Origin: Camellia lanceoleosa
Lineage: Eukaryota > Streptophyta > Magnoliopsida > Ericales > Theaceae
DNA length: 64,000 nt
Direction: 5' to 3'
Assembly: GCA_025200525.1 (NCBI GenBank)
Contig: CM045759.1
Location: forward strand, 6,820,001-6,884,000
In this document: one piece after another, positions 23,900 to 36,445 of the stretch
How positions within the stretch are numbered: position 1 is the first letter of the stretch
Layout of the letters: each line of letters starts with the position of its first letter
Made by a program: the position numbers and the translations under genes
The notes under the pieces: model-generated
Told to the model about the DNA's origin: nothing
What the model saw: only the letters and a program-made list of their open reading frames with translations
Databases searched by the model: none

Positions 23900-25257
23900 A
23901 AAGCATCAAAATTCACATGTCCTAATCTACCATGCCATAAATTTGACTCAAGAATATAAGCAAAAGATGTGTTATTCTCATTCATAGCAACTTTTGGTAC
24001 AACTGTCATTACATTAAGTTTAAAGAGACCATCACTCATGTATCCCTTACCAACATACATACCACTCTTTGTTAATACAAACTTATCAGACTCAAAAACA
24101 AGCCTAAACCCATTTTTACTTAACAAAGAACCAGAAACTAAATTCTTCCGGATGTCAGGTACATGCAGTACGTTGTTGAGGGTTAGTTCTTTCCCTGATG
24201 TCATTTTCAAGATCACTTTCCCTTGTCCAGCCACAGTAGAAGTTGAAGAATTTCCCATGAAGAGCTGTTCACCATTTGTAGCCTCATTATAGGTAGTGAA
24301 CATCTTCTTTTCTGCACAAATGTGACGAGTTGCTCCAGTGTCAACCCACCACTCTTTGGGATTTCCAACCAAGTTAGCCTCAGACACCACAGCAGAGAGG
24401 TTGATGTCATTCACTCCATCAGAGATGTAATCCAATTCTGTTACATTGGCTTGATTGGTGGTCTTCTTACTTGTACTTCCATGAACCTTCTTAGGACGGC
24501 GGCAGTCAGAAGCTCGATGTCCAGTCTTGCCACAGTTATAGCATTTCCCTTTGAACTTCTTGTTGCTGTCGCTTTGTTTAGGACCATCTCCAGTAAACTT
24601 CCTCTTTTTATTATGTGGTTTATGAACTTGTTCAACCACATTAGCCTTGGACTCAATGGGATTTTTCCCATTTCTCTTTTCAGCCTTACGGTTATCTTCC
24701 TCAATTCTCAGTCTTACTATAAGTTCATCCATAGTCATCTCTTTGCGTTTATGTTTTAAATAATTTTTAAAATCTTTCCAAGCCGGTGGTAACTTTTCCA
24801 CCAAAGCAGCGACTTGAAAAGACTCGCTAAGAGACATACCTTCTGAATGAATATCATGCAAAATTATCTGAAAACTTTGAACTTGAGATATTACCGTTTG
24901 GGAGTCAACCATAACGAAGTCCAGAAATTTACCGACGACAAATTTCTTTGTGCCGGCATCCTCTGTCTTGTATTTCTTCTCCAAAGAATCCCACAATTCT
25001 TTTGCTGACTTCAGAGGACTGTATACATTATACAGCATGTTGTCAAGGCCATTGAGGATGTAGTTTCTGCACAGGAAATCTGAATGTTTCCAAGCATCTA
25101 CAGCGGCAACAACTTGCCGATCACTTTCACCCTCTTTAAGTGCTGGAGCCTCTTCATGGAGAAACCGGGCCAAATTAAGAGTTGTAAGATAGAAACGAGA
25201 TCTTCTGCTGCCATCTCTTAAACTCGGTACCATTAAATTTTTCCGGTTTTTCTCCAT
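23896..25257 (-). CDS. Copia gag-protease, right copy
   Basis: Open from the MEKNRKN start (25257) to a stop at 23896. In order: UBN2-type gag, CCHC knuckle [14 protein letters not shown], basic linker, protease with active site [11 protein letters not shown], and the pre-integrase motif [14 protein letters not shown]. It binds and packages element RNA (gag) and cleaves the polyprotein (protease) in the retroelement life cycle. An in-frame upstream extension to 25356 exists but begins in the leader, so I prefer 25257. Confidence 0.9.
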   Translation of the reverse strand: MEKNRKNLMVPSLRDGSRRSRFYLTTLNLARFLHEEAPALKEGESDRQVVAAVDAWKHSDFLCRNYILNGLDNMLYNVYSPLKSAKELWDSLEKKYKTEDAGTKKFVVGKFLDFVMVDSQTVISQVQSFQIILHDIHSEGMSLSESFQVAALVEKLPPAWKDFKNYLKHKRKEMTMDELIVRLRIEEDNRKAEKRNGKNPIESKANVVEQVHKPHNKKRKFTGDGPKQSDSNKKFKGKCYNCGKTGHRASDCRRPKKVHGSTSKKTTNQANVTELDYISDGVNDINLSAVVSEANLVGNPKEWWVDTGATRHICAEKKMFTTYNEATNGEQLFMGNSSTSTVAGQGKVILKMTSGKELTLNNVLHVPDIRKNLVSGSLLSKNGFRLVFESDKFVLTKSGMYVGKGYMSDGLFKLNVMTVVPKVAMNENNTSFAYILESNLWHGRLGHVNFDAL

Positions 25258-25519
25258 GATTGATTGGTACATGAACATGGTTCTGAATAGGGAAAAATAA
25301 AATACCAAAATAATTTTCTGTAATACCAAATAATATTCTGAAATTGTTAATGACACCAGTATCGTACTACTAGTATATTGTCAAAGAAAAGAGACAGTAT
25401 ATTACTACTATCTGTCAAATAGCATAAATCACTATTTGTTTTTCCAACCAGAATATTATTTTGAAAAACAGAAAATTAAATATAATGAAGATATCAAAAT
25501 CGAAAATCTGTCTTAAGAT

Positions 25520-26778
25520 TGTTGGACAATCTTCACTATATTTAAACGATTTAATTCTATTGTGTACAAAACAACAATTAGAATTTAAAGAAATCAAGAA
25601 AAGGAGAGAATTTGTTTGATTACAAAAATCAAACTCAAATTAAAAATAAAATAAAACAAATAAAAACATATTTTATTTTGTTACAAAAACAAAATTAAAA
25701 TCTGATTTTAATAAACAAATAAAAACAGAAAATAATTTAATCAACTTACTTGGTTAAATTCTTCAAATAACTTTCTGATCAAGTCCAGTGTTTAACACTG
25801 TGTCCTTAAGACAGATTCGTCCTCTCCACGGTGCTTTAAGAACTTGGACGTCTATCTCCCAGATGAAATGATCTTATCAACAATTAAATGCAAAGACTAC
25901 AATTTAATTGTTAAATCGAACACACTAAGTGTTTACACTCTTTCTTTCAGAAATAAAATGCAGCAATATGGCAGAGATTTAAAGTAGAGATGGAATACGA
26001 AAATTGGTATGTAAATCCAAATGGGAGGCTGGTCTATTTATAGATGTTAAGGTGGCTGTAGGATTTGAATTGAACAGGTATGAAACCTGTTGGGTTTGAA
26101 CTTCAACAGATTTGAATCTGTTGGTTAAATATTCAAACAGATAAAAACGGGAAGGGCCCTGTTTGGATGAACCAAAATGCCAAACCAGTTTAATTCTGTT
26201 TGAAAACGGGAAGGGCCTTGTTTGGATGAACAGAAATTCCAAACCCAGTTTAATTTGAATTCTGGATTAAATTCAAATGTTTTTGGCCCAAAAAGATTAG
26301 TATTGGGCCGAACAAGCCCAACACACGCGCCCACACCAGCCAGCCCAGCCCGGGCCAGGACGGCCAGCGGCGCAGCAGCAGCGTGTGGTGATTTTTGGGT
26401 CCAATGGGTCTAGCCCATTTTGCCCATAACCTCTCCCTCTAAAACACTTGAGTACCCCTTGGGGCACACCCCAAGTATCAAACCCATGCCTTATAAACCC
26501 TCTCAAAACCTCCCACCAAATCAATGTGGGACAAGCCTTATTCAACCTTAAAGGAATTTCCACCAAAACTCCATTTCCATGGAGCTTACTTTGGCTTCAA
26601 TTTCCCATTCACTCGGTAATGGTTTTAAGCAACCAAATATACCACGTGAATCACGACGCGGCATAGAACGCGTTGCCACTTTGACCCGTGTAAATCGATG
26701 CACGGAGCCCACCTAAAAATTAGACCAAACTTAGGAAAAAATTCTGGTTTTACCCAGAATTTATAACTATTTCCAACA
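25520..26778 (-). repeat. LTR C (5' LTR of right copy)
   Basis: 1259 bp, TGTTGG...CCAACA, followed on the right by the outer target-site copy cattt (26779-26783). The minus-strand promoter block (GTCCCACATT, TTATAAGG) is near 26490-26545. Confidence 0.95.
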
Positions 26779-26783
26779 CATTT

Positions 26784-27165
26784 TTCCCCTGATTTTTCTC
26801 TCTCTCATTTGTTCCAGAACCTTTAAGAGAGACGAACAAAAAAGGGCGAAGGCGGAGACGAAACGCAAAGGAGGGCGGCCAACGATGACTCCGGTGGCGA
26901 GGTGGCGACGAGGTCATTCTCAAGATCAACTCTCAAAGGGAAAGAGAAAACCCAGAATTTGTTTGGTTGCCATGAAAACCAGGAACAAACCTTGCTTATT
27001 ATTGAGTAATTTACTATTTTTGTTTTCAAATTAAATGAATATGGACAAGAAGATAAGAAAATCTTGGAAAGAAAAAAGAGAAAAAGAGGGGGATCTTTGT
27101 TGATAGACCAAAAGATTTGAGTGTGAAGTAGTTGAAGAGAGAGAGAGAGAGAGAGAGTAAGATAG
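26784..27165 (+). other. Putative former promoter and leader of MYB remnant
   Basis: No coding region recognised. A (GA)n run at about 27134-27157 sits just ahead of the MYB-type ATG, as in many plant 5' leaders. Confidence 0.35.
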
Positions 27166-27275
27166 ATGGGCAGACCACCTTGCTGTGATAAAGGGCCAGC
27201 CATGTCCTCCAGAAGAGGACATCATCTTGGTGTCTTACAAGTTATATACAAGAACATGGGCCTGGGAAATTTCTT
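27166..27275 (+). pseudogene. R2R3-MYB transcription factor first-exon remnant
   Basis: ATG at 27166 opens [11 protein letters not shown]. A +1 shift gives [11 protein letters not shown] at 27206 and another shift gives IQEHGPGK at 27246. Known plant R2R3-MYBs of the MYB30/60/96 group begin [36 protein letters not shown], so these pieces cover the start of the first MYB repeat. The GVKK segment and the first tryptophan are missing, and two frameshifts follow within 110 bp. No later exon is visible. It is a decayed fragment, not a functional DNA-binding protein. Confidence 0.8.
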
Positions 27276-27704
27276 AAAAATTTTCACTGGTAGTTGGTTT
27301 TGGGGGTTGGTTTGGTCATTGAAGAGGTATATTTAACATCTTATCCAGCTCAAGCTCGCCACCGTCGCATTGCCACCGCTGCCTCACCGCCGTTGCTGCT
27401 ACCTCGCCACCTTCACATCGCCGCTGCTCTTCGTGTCTCTATTTGTTAGGATTATGGTCTCTAACATTTGAGAGATGACAGAGAAAATAGAAGACTGAAA
27501 AAAAAAAAAAAAAAATCAAAAACGAAACGACATCATTTGAAAGTGCTGCAAGAATCACCGCAGGTTAACACGGCAGATGATCTGGATTCGTTCAGGAACA
27601 TTACTCTGCACCACATAAATGATGACAAATGCCTTGTCTTCTCATTAGGGGATAAAAAGTGGTGAGATGCATTATTTTACTCAATGAATTTGCTCCGGGA
27701 GCAA
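27276..27704. other. Unassigned sequence
   Basis: Contains a GC-rich stretch of CCGCTGC/TCGCCACC-like triplets (27350-27430) and a short open frame 27468-27665 (+) with QESPQVNTADDLDSF and a terminal SLGDKKW. I recognise no family, and an 18 bp poly-A lies inside it. Confidence 0.3.
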
Positions 27705-27712
27705 ACTATTTT

Positions 27713-28100
27713 TAGAGGTGTAAATCTGGCCCAGTTTGGCCTGATATATGTCAGGCCTTACGGATTCTCATTAAAATTTAGATTTGGGCCGGGTTGATTC
27801 ACGAGTCAAAAAATATAGGCCCAGACCCAGGGGTATTCGGGCCTAGGACGAACCGGGCTTGGGCGGGCCTAACCATTTTTTTATATTTTTTACCAAAAAT
27901 TTATTATTTTCTACTAAAAAAGACATTAGGTCTTGGACGGCCGGGCCTCGGACCTGGCCTTGAGTGGGTCTTAAACGGGCCCACGGGCCAGACTGGGCTT
28001 CAACATGATGGTCCAGGCCCTGGCCTAGGGTCTCGAGCTAGGCTTGGGCTTGGGCCCACCTTGGGCCGGCCACGAGGCGCAGGACATTTTTACACTCCTA
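27713..28100. mobile_element. hAT-like MITE, GGCCCGGGC-rich
   Basis: Ends TAGAGGTGTAAAT and ATTTTTACACTCCTA form an imperfect terminal inverted repeat. Flanks actatttt (27705-27712) and actattgc (28101-28108) agree at 6 of 8 positions, as expected for an old 8 bp hAT duplication. The interior is rich in GGGCC/GGCCC motifs and is not a gene. Confidence 0.6.
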
Positions 28101-28344
28101 ACTATTGCAAGATATGGTATTCATATGATTGATTATTATAAACGTTATAATTATAAAAAAAAATTATAATTAAATATTACATAAAGTAAATGAGAAATAT
28201 TTTAAATTATAATTAACATTATTATGAATTATAATTTATTTCACAATGTGAATAATCAAATTATAAAAAAATCATAATCAATATCATAATATAATAAGTC
28301 ATAACTAAAAATTAAAAATTCGTACCATGGACAGTTGATACGCA

Positions 28345-28768
28345 TAGGGTTGCAAATGAACCGAATTGTTCATGAACAAGTTCGGCTTGGTCGTTAAGGG
28401 CTCGGTTTGGTTCAATTTGTTTAGTAAACAAGCTGAACTCGAACTCGAATATTATGCTCGTTTATTAAACCGAGCCAAGCTCAAGTTCGCATAAGCTCGA
28501 CTCGTTAAGCTCGGCTCGTTTATCTTTATTTAAATTATATAAAAATACATTATTTATATATTAAATAATATAAATAAAATTTTTTATTCAAATATTTTAT
28601 TTAAATAATATAAATAATATTAAAAAATTTATCGAGCTGAGTCGAACCGAGTTCGAGTTTCATTAATGTTAACGAGCTGAGCCGAGCTCGAGACTAGTTC
28701 CTTATCGAGTAAACGAGCCTAGTTCAAATTCAGCAAAGCTCAGCTCGGCCCAATTCGTTTGCAGCCTA
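28345..28768. mobile_element. hAT-like non-autonomous element, CGAGCTCGGCTCG type
   Basis: Starts TAGGGTTGCAAATGAA and ends TTCGTTTGCAGCCTA (inverted repeat), with the interior carrying repeated GAGCTCGGCTCG-like motifs. The outer about 40 bp match the right end of the hAT element at 62431-63235 (ttcatgaacaag adjoining the terminus). No clear 8 bp duplication remains. Confidence 0.6.
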
Positions 28769-30370
28769 TGACACCATAAAATTTCCTTACGGAATATAGA
28801 CAGGGATGGATCCAGAATTGAGACTTTGGAGGGCTACTTTATAGTTTGAAAAATTGAGGGGGCTACTCTATATAATTTTGAAAGTATCTAAAAAAATTAA
28901 AGGTGCGAACTTCTATAATTTTAAATTATTTTAAAATTTCTAATATAATATATAATATTTTTAAAATTTTTGAGAGTGCGGCCGCTTCCCCGATCCATCA
29001 TTGAATATGGAGGCAGGGTCACTATTGTATCTTATAAACCTATTGCTTGCTGTACTGCTGTGTCTTAAAACGGTGCCGTGTCGAATTTTTTTTTTCTCTT
29101 TTCTTCTCTTTTGCGTGAGTGCGTGTGCGTGAGGAAATATCAACTCCTCTCTGTTTTCCATTGCCATACAGATCTACACTCATCTTTAAAGTGGTGTTTT
29201 AGAAGTTTGAGACTTGGGGTTTTTTTTGTTTTTTTTTAAAAAAAGATAAATTTTTTGTAAAATAAAAAAAAAACACATTTAAATAAAATATTACATCCAA
29301 TCTTATAATTATTTAACTTTTTCTCTCACAAATATCATATCCAATCACAAAAAAACTCAACTATCTTCTCAAACACAAAATTTTTTTTCTCCAATAATAC
29401 CCTATAACTAAAAAAACCTCCATAAAAATCCACTTTCCACACACCCACAAAGCGATATAGGAAAAGAATTCAATAAACTAATCAAAACAATTACATAAAT
29501 TGAACGCTCAGCGTGAACTATCGTAGTGGCTTGATTAGTTTATTGATTAGAAAGAAAAAAAAAAAAAACAAATAGAAGATAAATAGTTTATGTAATTGTT
29601 TCTTAACTGCCTCTCTCTTTTTAAATTATTTTTTTTTTCCAATCCACTTCTTCAAGGTGTTTGGTGAGGCTTTTTTTAGTTAATTTATGATTTTTAACTT
29701 TTAAAAAGTTATTTTGAATTGTTTGGTTAAACTTATTTTAAAGAACTTCTGATTCTAACAACTTATTTTAAGTCAAAAAAGTTGATTTTGAGAAGCTGCT
29801 CACCCCTTACTTCTGATTATCAATTTCTATTGTGAACATGTTAATTCACGGTTATACTCTTAGATTTTTTTATTTTTTTAAAAATAGAAAAAGACACAAA
29901 TGGACTATAAAATATTTTTTTTTATAAGAAATATACGCAAATAGTGAATAATAAAAAATAAAAGTTAATTAAAAAAATTATTTCACAGTTTATTTAATAA
30001 ATACTACTCATCAACTTAAATTTATAATTTAACAGCTATACCAAACAAATTAATAACTTCTAATTAAAATTATAATCTATAATTTATTAAATTATAATTT
30101 ATAATCTATTTTAACAATTACACAAAACAAGACCAAAGTCCAGGCATCCTTTTCTACTTTTCTCCTTTTGCCACCAACTTTTTCTTTGACATTTTTTTTT
30201 TCTTTTCACTGATAATCAACACACCAGCCAACTCCGCCAACTTTTGTCTTTTCATTATCGTTTTTTTATCATCACACCCACACGGGCTTGTTCCCACCTT
30301 TTTGACAACACTGATAATCAACACACCAACATACTACCAACTTTTGTCTTTTCATTCTCGTTTTTTTTTA
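28769..30370. other. AT-rich intergenic with degenerate repeats
   Basis: About 28803-29012 runs from gggatggatccagaatt to ccgatccatcattgaa with GGGGGCTAC-type interior, suggesting an old non-autonomous transposon. About 30186-30250 and 30304-30360 are two copies of an actgataatcaacacaccA..caacttttgtcttttcatt unit. No gene seen. Confidence 0.4.
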
Positions 30371-30479
30371 GAGCATCTCCAACGGTTCAGCTAATATTTC
30401 ACAAGATTTGAGTAAAAAAGAGGCGATTTCCTTAATTTGATATTTGGCGCTCCAACGGTTCCCCTTCATCAAATCTGAG

Positions 30480-30710
30480 TCAGGACATTCAGGGGCAACC
30501 GGATGGTCGACCTACAGGTCAACCAACCAGTCGACCGGGTAGAGGAAAATATATATATATATATATATATTTTTTAAGCTTTCTGAACTGTTTGAACCAA
30601 CCACTGAACTGTTTCAACCAAGCAACGTGAACTGACCAATGTGAATTGGCGGGGGGCGACCGGTTGGTTGACCGGCCGGTCAACCGGCCGGTCGACCGGT
30701 AAGCTGAATT
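30480..30710. promoter_or_regulatory. Left subterminal GGTTGACCGG-type cluster
   Basis: Multiple overlapping copies of GG(T/C)(T/C)GACCGG and its complement in both orientations, interrupted by an (AT)n run at 30549-30570. The mirror cluster is at 36446-36592. These are candidate binding sites for the element's Myb-like protein or transposase. Confidence 0.55.
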
Positions 30711-30923
30711 AATTTATTATTATTATTTTTTTTAATTTCCCTCCATTTCTGTTCCTAATTCTTTTCCTATTTGTTGTTCCCTCCATTTACATGTATGGGG
30801 TTTTGTTGTTCCCTCCATTTACATGTATGGGGTTTTGGTTTACCCGTAATAATTAATTTATTCTAAAATCTCATATCAACACATTATTATTTATATGTCA
30901 GACAACTCCATAGCTTAAACACA

Positions 30924-32282
30924 ATGATCATATCTTCAACAAAACAGAGCATAATGGATAGTTTGAAATCTATGATATTTACTTCATTTTCATCCTCCTC
31001 TTCTTCCTCTTCCTCTGATGAGGAGTCTGATGACGAATATATGGTCACACTTTTAGCAGCTTATGAGCAAAATACAAGTACTATGCTTCAGATTCTCAAT
31101 TCAAGTGATAGCTCGAAGAAAATAGGAGGTTCTGTGGTAGGCCACAAGTATATACACAGAGATAGAAGGCAAGGTCATGATAGATTATTTGCAGATTACT
31201 TTGCTATAAATCCAGTGTATTCAGCGACAATATTTCGGAGACGTTTTCGAATGCGTCGTCCTTTGTATCTGCGAATTTTAAATGCAATCGAAGCACACAA
31301 TTCATATTTCATTCAAAAACAAGATGCAGCTCATGTACTTGGATTATCTGCCCTACAAAAAATGACTTCAGCGATGAGAATATTATCATACGGTGTCGCA
31401 GCGGATGCAGTTGATGATTACATACGTATTGGGGAAAGCACTGCAATTGAAAGCTTACAACAATTTTGTAATTCAGTGATTGAAATCTTTGGAGTAGAAT
31501 ATCTGAGATCTCCGATACCAACTGACATTGCTAGATTACTTGCTATTGGCGAGGTTTGGGGGTTTCCGGGTATGTTGGGAAGTTTAGATTGCATGCATTG
31601 GGAGTAGAAAAATTGTCCAAAAGCATGGCAAGGTCAATACGTAGGCCATCAAAAAAAGCCAACCATTATTCTCGAAGCAGTAGCTTCTTACGACTTATGG
31701 ATTTGGCATACATTTTTTGGAATGCCTGGGTCACACAATGACTTGAATGTATTAGACCGGTCACATTTGTTTTCTGATCTTGCCCAAGGTAAGGCTCCCC
31801 CTGTCAACTACATTGTTAATGGACATAGTTACGATATGGGTTATTACCTTGCTGATGGTATATACCCGCAATGGGCAACACTGGTGCAAACAATTTCTTC
31901 TCCCCAAGGAGCAAAGAGACAACATTTTGCAATGATGCAAGAGTCTGCCAGGAAAGATGTTGAGCGGGCATTCGGAGTCCTTCAATCTCGATTCGCAATT
32001 ATAGGTGGTGCTGTACGTTTTTGGGATCCGAAAATGCTTACCAACATAATGAAGACTTGCATTATATTACATAATATGATTGTTGAAGATGAGAGGGAGG
32101 AGCACCTTGACTTTGATTATGAAATTTCATCAACCAACACACCAGTGCAACTTTCCTCTACTCCTACCAATGACTTTGAATCATTTTTGTCTCGTCATTT
32201 AGGTATTAGGGATAAAAATGCATATCATGCCCTCCGTAATGATTTAATAGAACATATGTGGCATCTTCGCGGTGAAAACTAG
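30924..32282 (+). pseudogene. Harbinger transposase (DDE_Tnp_4), one nonsense codon
   Basis: About 450 codons in one frame, interrupted only by TAG at 31605 immediately after GSLDCMHWE, where family members usually have another residue before KNCP (TGG to TAG is a simple explanation). The N-terminus has a Ser run and an acidic patch (SDEESDDEY), then the helix-turn-helix-like region (FRRRFRMRRPLYLRIL, LSALQKMTSAMRILSYG). The catalytic acidic residues are visible: D in GSLDCMHW, D in GSHNDLNVL and E in KDVERAFGVLQ. It would cut and rejoin element ends at TTA targets with help from the Myb-like protein. Start choice is open: ATG 30924 or 30954, the latter in better context with MDSLKS. Confidence 0.93.
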
Positions 32283-34722
32283 ATTCACCACAGATATTTT
32301 TTGTAATTTTGTTTATAGTTTTGAAATCGAAGGTTGTCTTCTTTGTAATCTTCATTATGATGCACTATATTAACCAAATAACACTGAAGTTTTGTGATTA
32401 GATGTGCTATTGTCATGATCCAAGCTTCATTATTCATAATTGTTCTCTGTTCAATTCATGACAATCATCAAAATAAGAGGGGAGTCAATAGAGGTATTGC
32501 TTTTCATATGTGATCCCCTGAGTTGCAATGGTTCCCATGCAAGGTGCAAGTTGACCTTTTCATCTCTCTCCCACTAATGCATATACCATATGTTTTCATG
32601 TTTGCTACACAATTATTACATAACAAAAATGATATATATGGATAAAATCACAAGTACCAAACCTCATTATTCATAAATTGTTCATTGTCATGTGCAGATG
32701 GGCTATTAAAGGGTCCCATGCTTGTACCTAAAAATGTATACATGTAATATATATATATATATATAGCATAACCCTCATTAGCAACATTAAGGATGTGTTT
32801 GGAATAATTTTCAATCTTTAGTTGCCTTAGATTCTACTCAATTAGGGGCCATGGTTGCCTTGTGTCATGTTACTTGTTTTTCATATTAGCATCATCCAAC
32901 TTTAATATAAATTGTTGGTTTCCTAGGATTGTTTTTTCTTCACCTATTAATTAATATAAATTGTTTTTATGATGATGAAAGAATATGGCATAATCAAATG
33001 GATGAAATTGCTTGATTATTCACTTATCTTCAAAATTTCATGAATTTTTTTTTTACATATTTGACATAGGTACAGGATGCACCTAAAATCCACATGATCT
33101 GATTTCATAAAACTTTTGACATTTTTCTTCACTTTCCTCTAACGTCAGTTTTGCTTTTGCTTTGGGCCCACCAGTCAAGTTCCACATCTGCTAAAAATCA
33201 TAATTATTTGTTTTCAATTCAATCAATTATTTGTGCCATCAATTATATGTGCAACCATGTAAATTATTGATGTTGATGCATTGAACAGTCAACCTATATC
33301 TTCTGTTACAAGATGAAGAAGAGATATAACTCCTTGACTTTTCTAACATTTTCTGCCACAAAAATACATTTAAAACATGAGAACATAGTACTATATGTGG
33401 CATACGTGTCCATGGAACCACCTACCATTCAAAAGATCACACCACCTACCATTCATTATATGAACCACTTATCAATTCAACCACCTACCATCCTCTATAT
33501 CAGCACAATAATATCCCATCACCACATTCACCATTCACATGTTTTCAGTGAACACCTTTAATCACAGATTCTACATTTTCAAGTGTGCATCCACATCATC
33601 ACGAAGGCAGCATCCACAGAGTCTGCATATTCAAGTGTGAATCCACACAGACTCTATATTTTCAAGTGTGAATCCACATCATCACCAAGGCAGCATCAGT
33701 AGGAATAGGAGGAACAAAACAGGATCAAAACTGTGCATAATCAGAGGATCAAAACAGTGCAACTCACTTGTTGAATCCACATCATCACGACAGCAGCATC
33801 AGTAGGAACACAGGAGCAAGGCAGGATCAACACCTACCATCAGAACAACAAGGCAGCAAGGTGATTCACGGGGCAACCGGTTGGCCAACCGGGTGGGCAA
33901 CCGGTTGGTCACCCGGCCCTTACATATATATATATTTTTTTTCCCTTCCAGTGTGCATGCCAGTCACTTGTTGAACTTGGGTACAGAACACAGGAGCATG
34001 ACAGTGTTTATGTTACTTTCATGTTTTGTGCTTGCCACTCACTTGTTCAACTTGTGTACAGAACACAGTAGCATGATTAAATTTATGTTACTTTCATGTT
34101 TTGTGCATGCCACTCACTTGTTCAACTTGTGTATAGAACACAGGAGCATGATTAAATTGATGTTACTTTCATGTTTTTGAAATTAATGTAGTTTATTAAA
34201 AACTGCAGTGCAGAATTGAATTTGAAGTTTAAGTTGGTGTTATTTTATTGTTTTCAAAATGCATGTCATTTATTAAAACCTCAACTACAGAAGCAGATTT
34301 TACTTTCAAGTTTGTAAAATGAATGTAGTTCATTTAAACCTCAACCACAGAACAAGAGTTTACTTTAATGTTTTTTAAGTGACATTAATTTATTAAAACC
34401 TCCCTCAACTACAGAACAAGATTTTGATTTTTATTTCATGTTACTTTAATGTTTTTAAAATGAATATAGAGAGTCTGCATTAAGATTTTAATTTATTAAA
34501 ACCTCCCTGCATGTTTTTTTAAAACATGAGCTACATTGTATTCATATGTACTGAATACAGAGTCTACATTACTATGTTTTTAGAACATGAGCTTTACACT
34601 ACATTACTATGTTCTTAAATTTTCACTAAGCATTTTAAAAGACAGTGTTTATGTTAATTACTATGTTCTTAAATTTTCCTATAGATGACACCAATAGATG
34701 AAACCAGTAAATACAGAACCTT
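32283..34722. other. Harbinger inter-gene region with repeats
   Basis: Non-coding AT-rich DNA between the two convergent genes. Holds (AT)n at about 32745-32765, degenerate direct repeats of a tcaagtgtg..ccacatcatcac..ggcagcatc unit (33580-33830), a central GGTTGGCCAACCGG-like cluster (33868-33920) and a 75 bp triplicate (33961-34178). Confidence 0.7.
33961..34178 (+). repeat. 75 bp tandem repeat, three copies
   Basis: Units begin at 33961, 34036 and 34111 (cactcacttgttcaactt..), each ending in ttactttcatgttttgtg-like sequence, spaced exactly 75 bp. Confidence 0.9.
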
Positions 34723-35820
34723 TCAAGGCAATCTATTAGTTGTTCGAAATAAAATCTGTCGTTGAAGATTTTCGTAGTACGCCCTTTGCATTGGATTTAA
34801 ATGTGTCATGTCCATTGACATTATTTTATGATCTTCATTTCGTTGTTCTCGTTCATTCATCATGGATAGGAGTTTTAGTTGTTCCTCCCTATCTTCGGCC
34901 CTTCTTCGACGGTCTGCAGCTTTCTGGTCACGGTCAATCGCCTTTTGTTCATCTCGCTCAATAGTTCTAGCGGAGATAGTTGATAACACTTCAACAATTT
35001 TGGATTGATTGGCAGCCATTTCATCAAATCTACTATCGTGGGTTGTTTGATTCTTCAACTTCTCTTTTGCTGCTTTAGTACCAATTGGTCGTGTTGATGG
35101 ATTAGATGCTTGTTCGTGCAGGACATTATTCTGGTTGGATTGAAGTGCATCAGATTCTCCAGTTGGTGGATTCGAACCTGGATAAGCATGTTGCGTACTC
35201 TTTTTGGATTGTGTTCGAAATTCATCCCACTTACAACTTCGGCGCAAAATATCCCAACATGTATCAAATGTGAAGTGTTTTTTCTGTATTGCATGATACA
35301 TCCGCTTCGCTTCAGCCACCTACAAAAAAAAAAATTATAACAATTTTAATAACAAATAAAAGATCACATTCGAAATTTAATATTTAATAACACAAATAAA
35401 TATTACCATGTCTGCCTCAGTTGTTCCACTTTGTTGCCTCAGTTGAATTTGTTCCAGAAAACCACAGAATTTATTAATTGCCTTTTGCATGGCAGACCAA
35501 CGATGAGACAAAGAAATACGATTTCGATTTGATTCACCAGTGAATTGTGAATTAAAATTAACAAGGACTCGTTCCCAAAATATAGTCATAGTCTGACTAT
35601 TACCAGTAATGGGATCTTGAGAGACTGGTAACCATGATCTACATAAAGTTTCATCTTCTATAATTGTAAATGCTTTACCACGAGAAACACGAGAAGTTTC
35701 TGAAATGAAATGATTATCACTGCTCTGCGTGTTCTGTTCTCGCGAGGTTTCCGACATAAAATTAATATCAGTGTTGTGCTGAAACATTTGTGATTCTTCA
35801 AACATTTCAAAATCTTCCAT
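34723..35820 (-). CDS. Harbinger Myb/SANT-like partner protein
   Basis: Exon 1 runs from ATG 35820 (MEDFEMFEE) to 35407, and exon 2 from 35319 to the stop at 34723. The 87 bp intron (35320-35406) has GTAATA at the donor and TTTTTTTGTAG at the acceptor and joins in phase 0. The N-terminal half has the Myb/SANT-like trihelix pattern (FTIIEDETLCRSWLPVSQD, RSLSHRWSAMQKAINKF-like). The C-terminal half has a charged coiled-coil region (RDEQKAIDRDQKAADRRRR) as in NAM-associated C-terminal domains. PIF/Harbinger elements encode such a protein to bring the transposase to nucleus and DNA ends. About 337 residues with no stop, so it may still be translatable. Confidence 0.88.
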
Positions 35821-36445
35821 AATTTCAAAAAAATACAGTACATACACTATCTATAATAAAAAATATAAGAATGATATGCAATCAATAGTGAACCTCAGAA
35901 TTAGATAATGGAATCAGATAATATAAATTAAAGTTGCAAAGGAGAAAAATCACAGAAGAAACAAAATTCACAACCTACAATGTAATGCACTTCTCAAAAT
36001 AAAATACTCAGTCATGTTGATATACAAAACTAATATATTTTATAGAAGACATTATCAACGGTAAATTTTCAAAATAGTCTGTTCATGCAACGGTAAATTT
36101 ATTAAAACGGCTATTTTTGAAATACGTATATGAGATAAAATAATTTTAATTATATCATGAAGGTTAAATTGTCAAAATACTCTTTCCATCTAACGGTAAA
36201 TTTACTGAAACGACTAGTTTTTAATTATTTATATTAAAGATAACAATTTGAATTATATTTTCAATGAAATTAAAATTTATATCGACCTCCAAATTATTTA
36301 AAATTATTTGAAGTTCACCTTCAAATTATTCCAAAGTCCACGGAATAAACTATCTGAAATTCTAAAACCTTCAAACCTGTTGAAACCTCCCATTCCAATG
36401 CTACCGGGCGACCCGTCCCATTCCCATGCTCGGATCAGCGACTGC

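Larger units (their letters stand above)
13466..26778 (-). mobile_element. Three-LTR tandem Copia retrotransposon
   Basis: Three LTRs of about 1.25 kb (13466-14699, 19480-20728, 25520-26778), all TGTTGG...CCAACA on the plus strand, separate two nearly identical internal regions (14700-19479 and 20729-25519), both coding on the minus strand. The 5 bp cattt occurs at 13461-13465 and again at 26779-26783; no duplication surrounds the middle LTR. One insertion followed by unequal recombination between LTRs of sister or homologous copies explains this. Both internal copies carry the same frameshift at the start of integrase, so the progenitor was probably already damaged. Purine-rich tracts (minus strand gtggggga) adjoin LTRs A and B. 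The sequence beside the 5' LTR end (minus strand atcttaagacagat) is not the usual Met-tRNA primer site. Confidence 0.95.
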
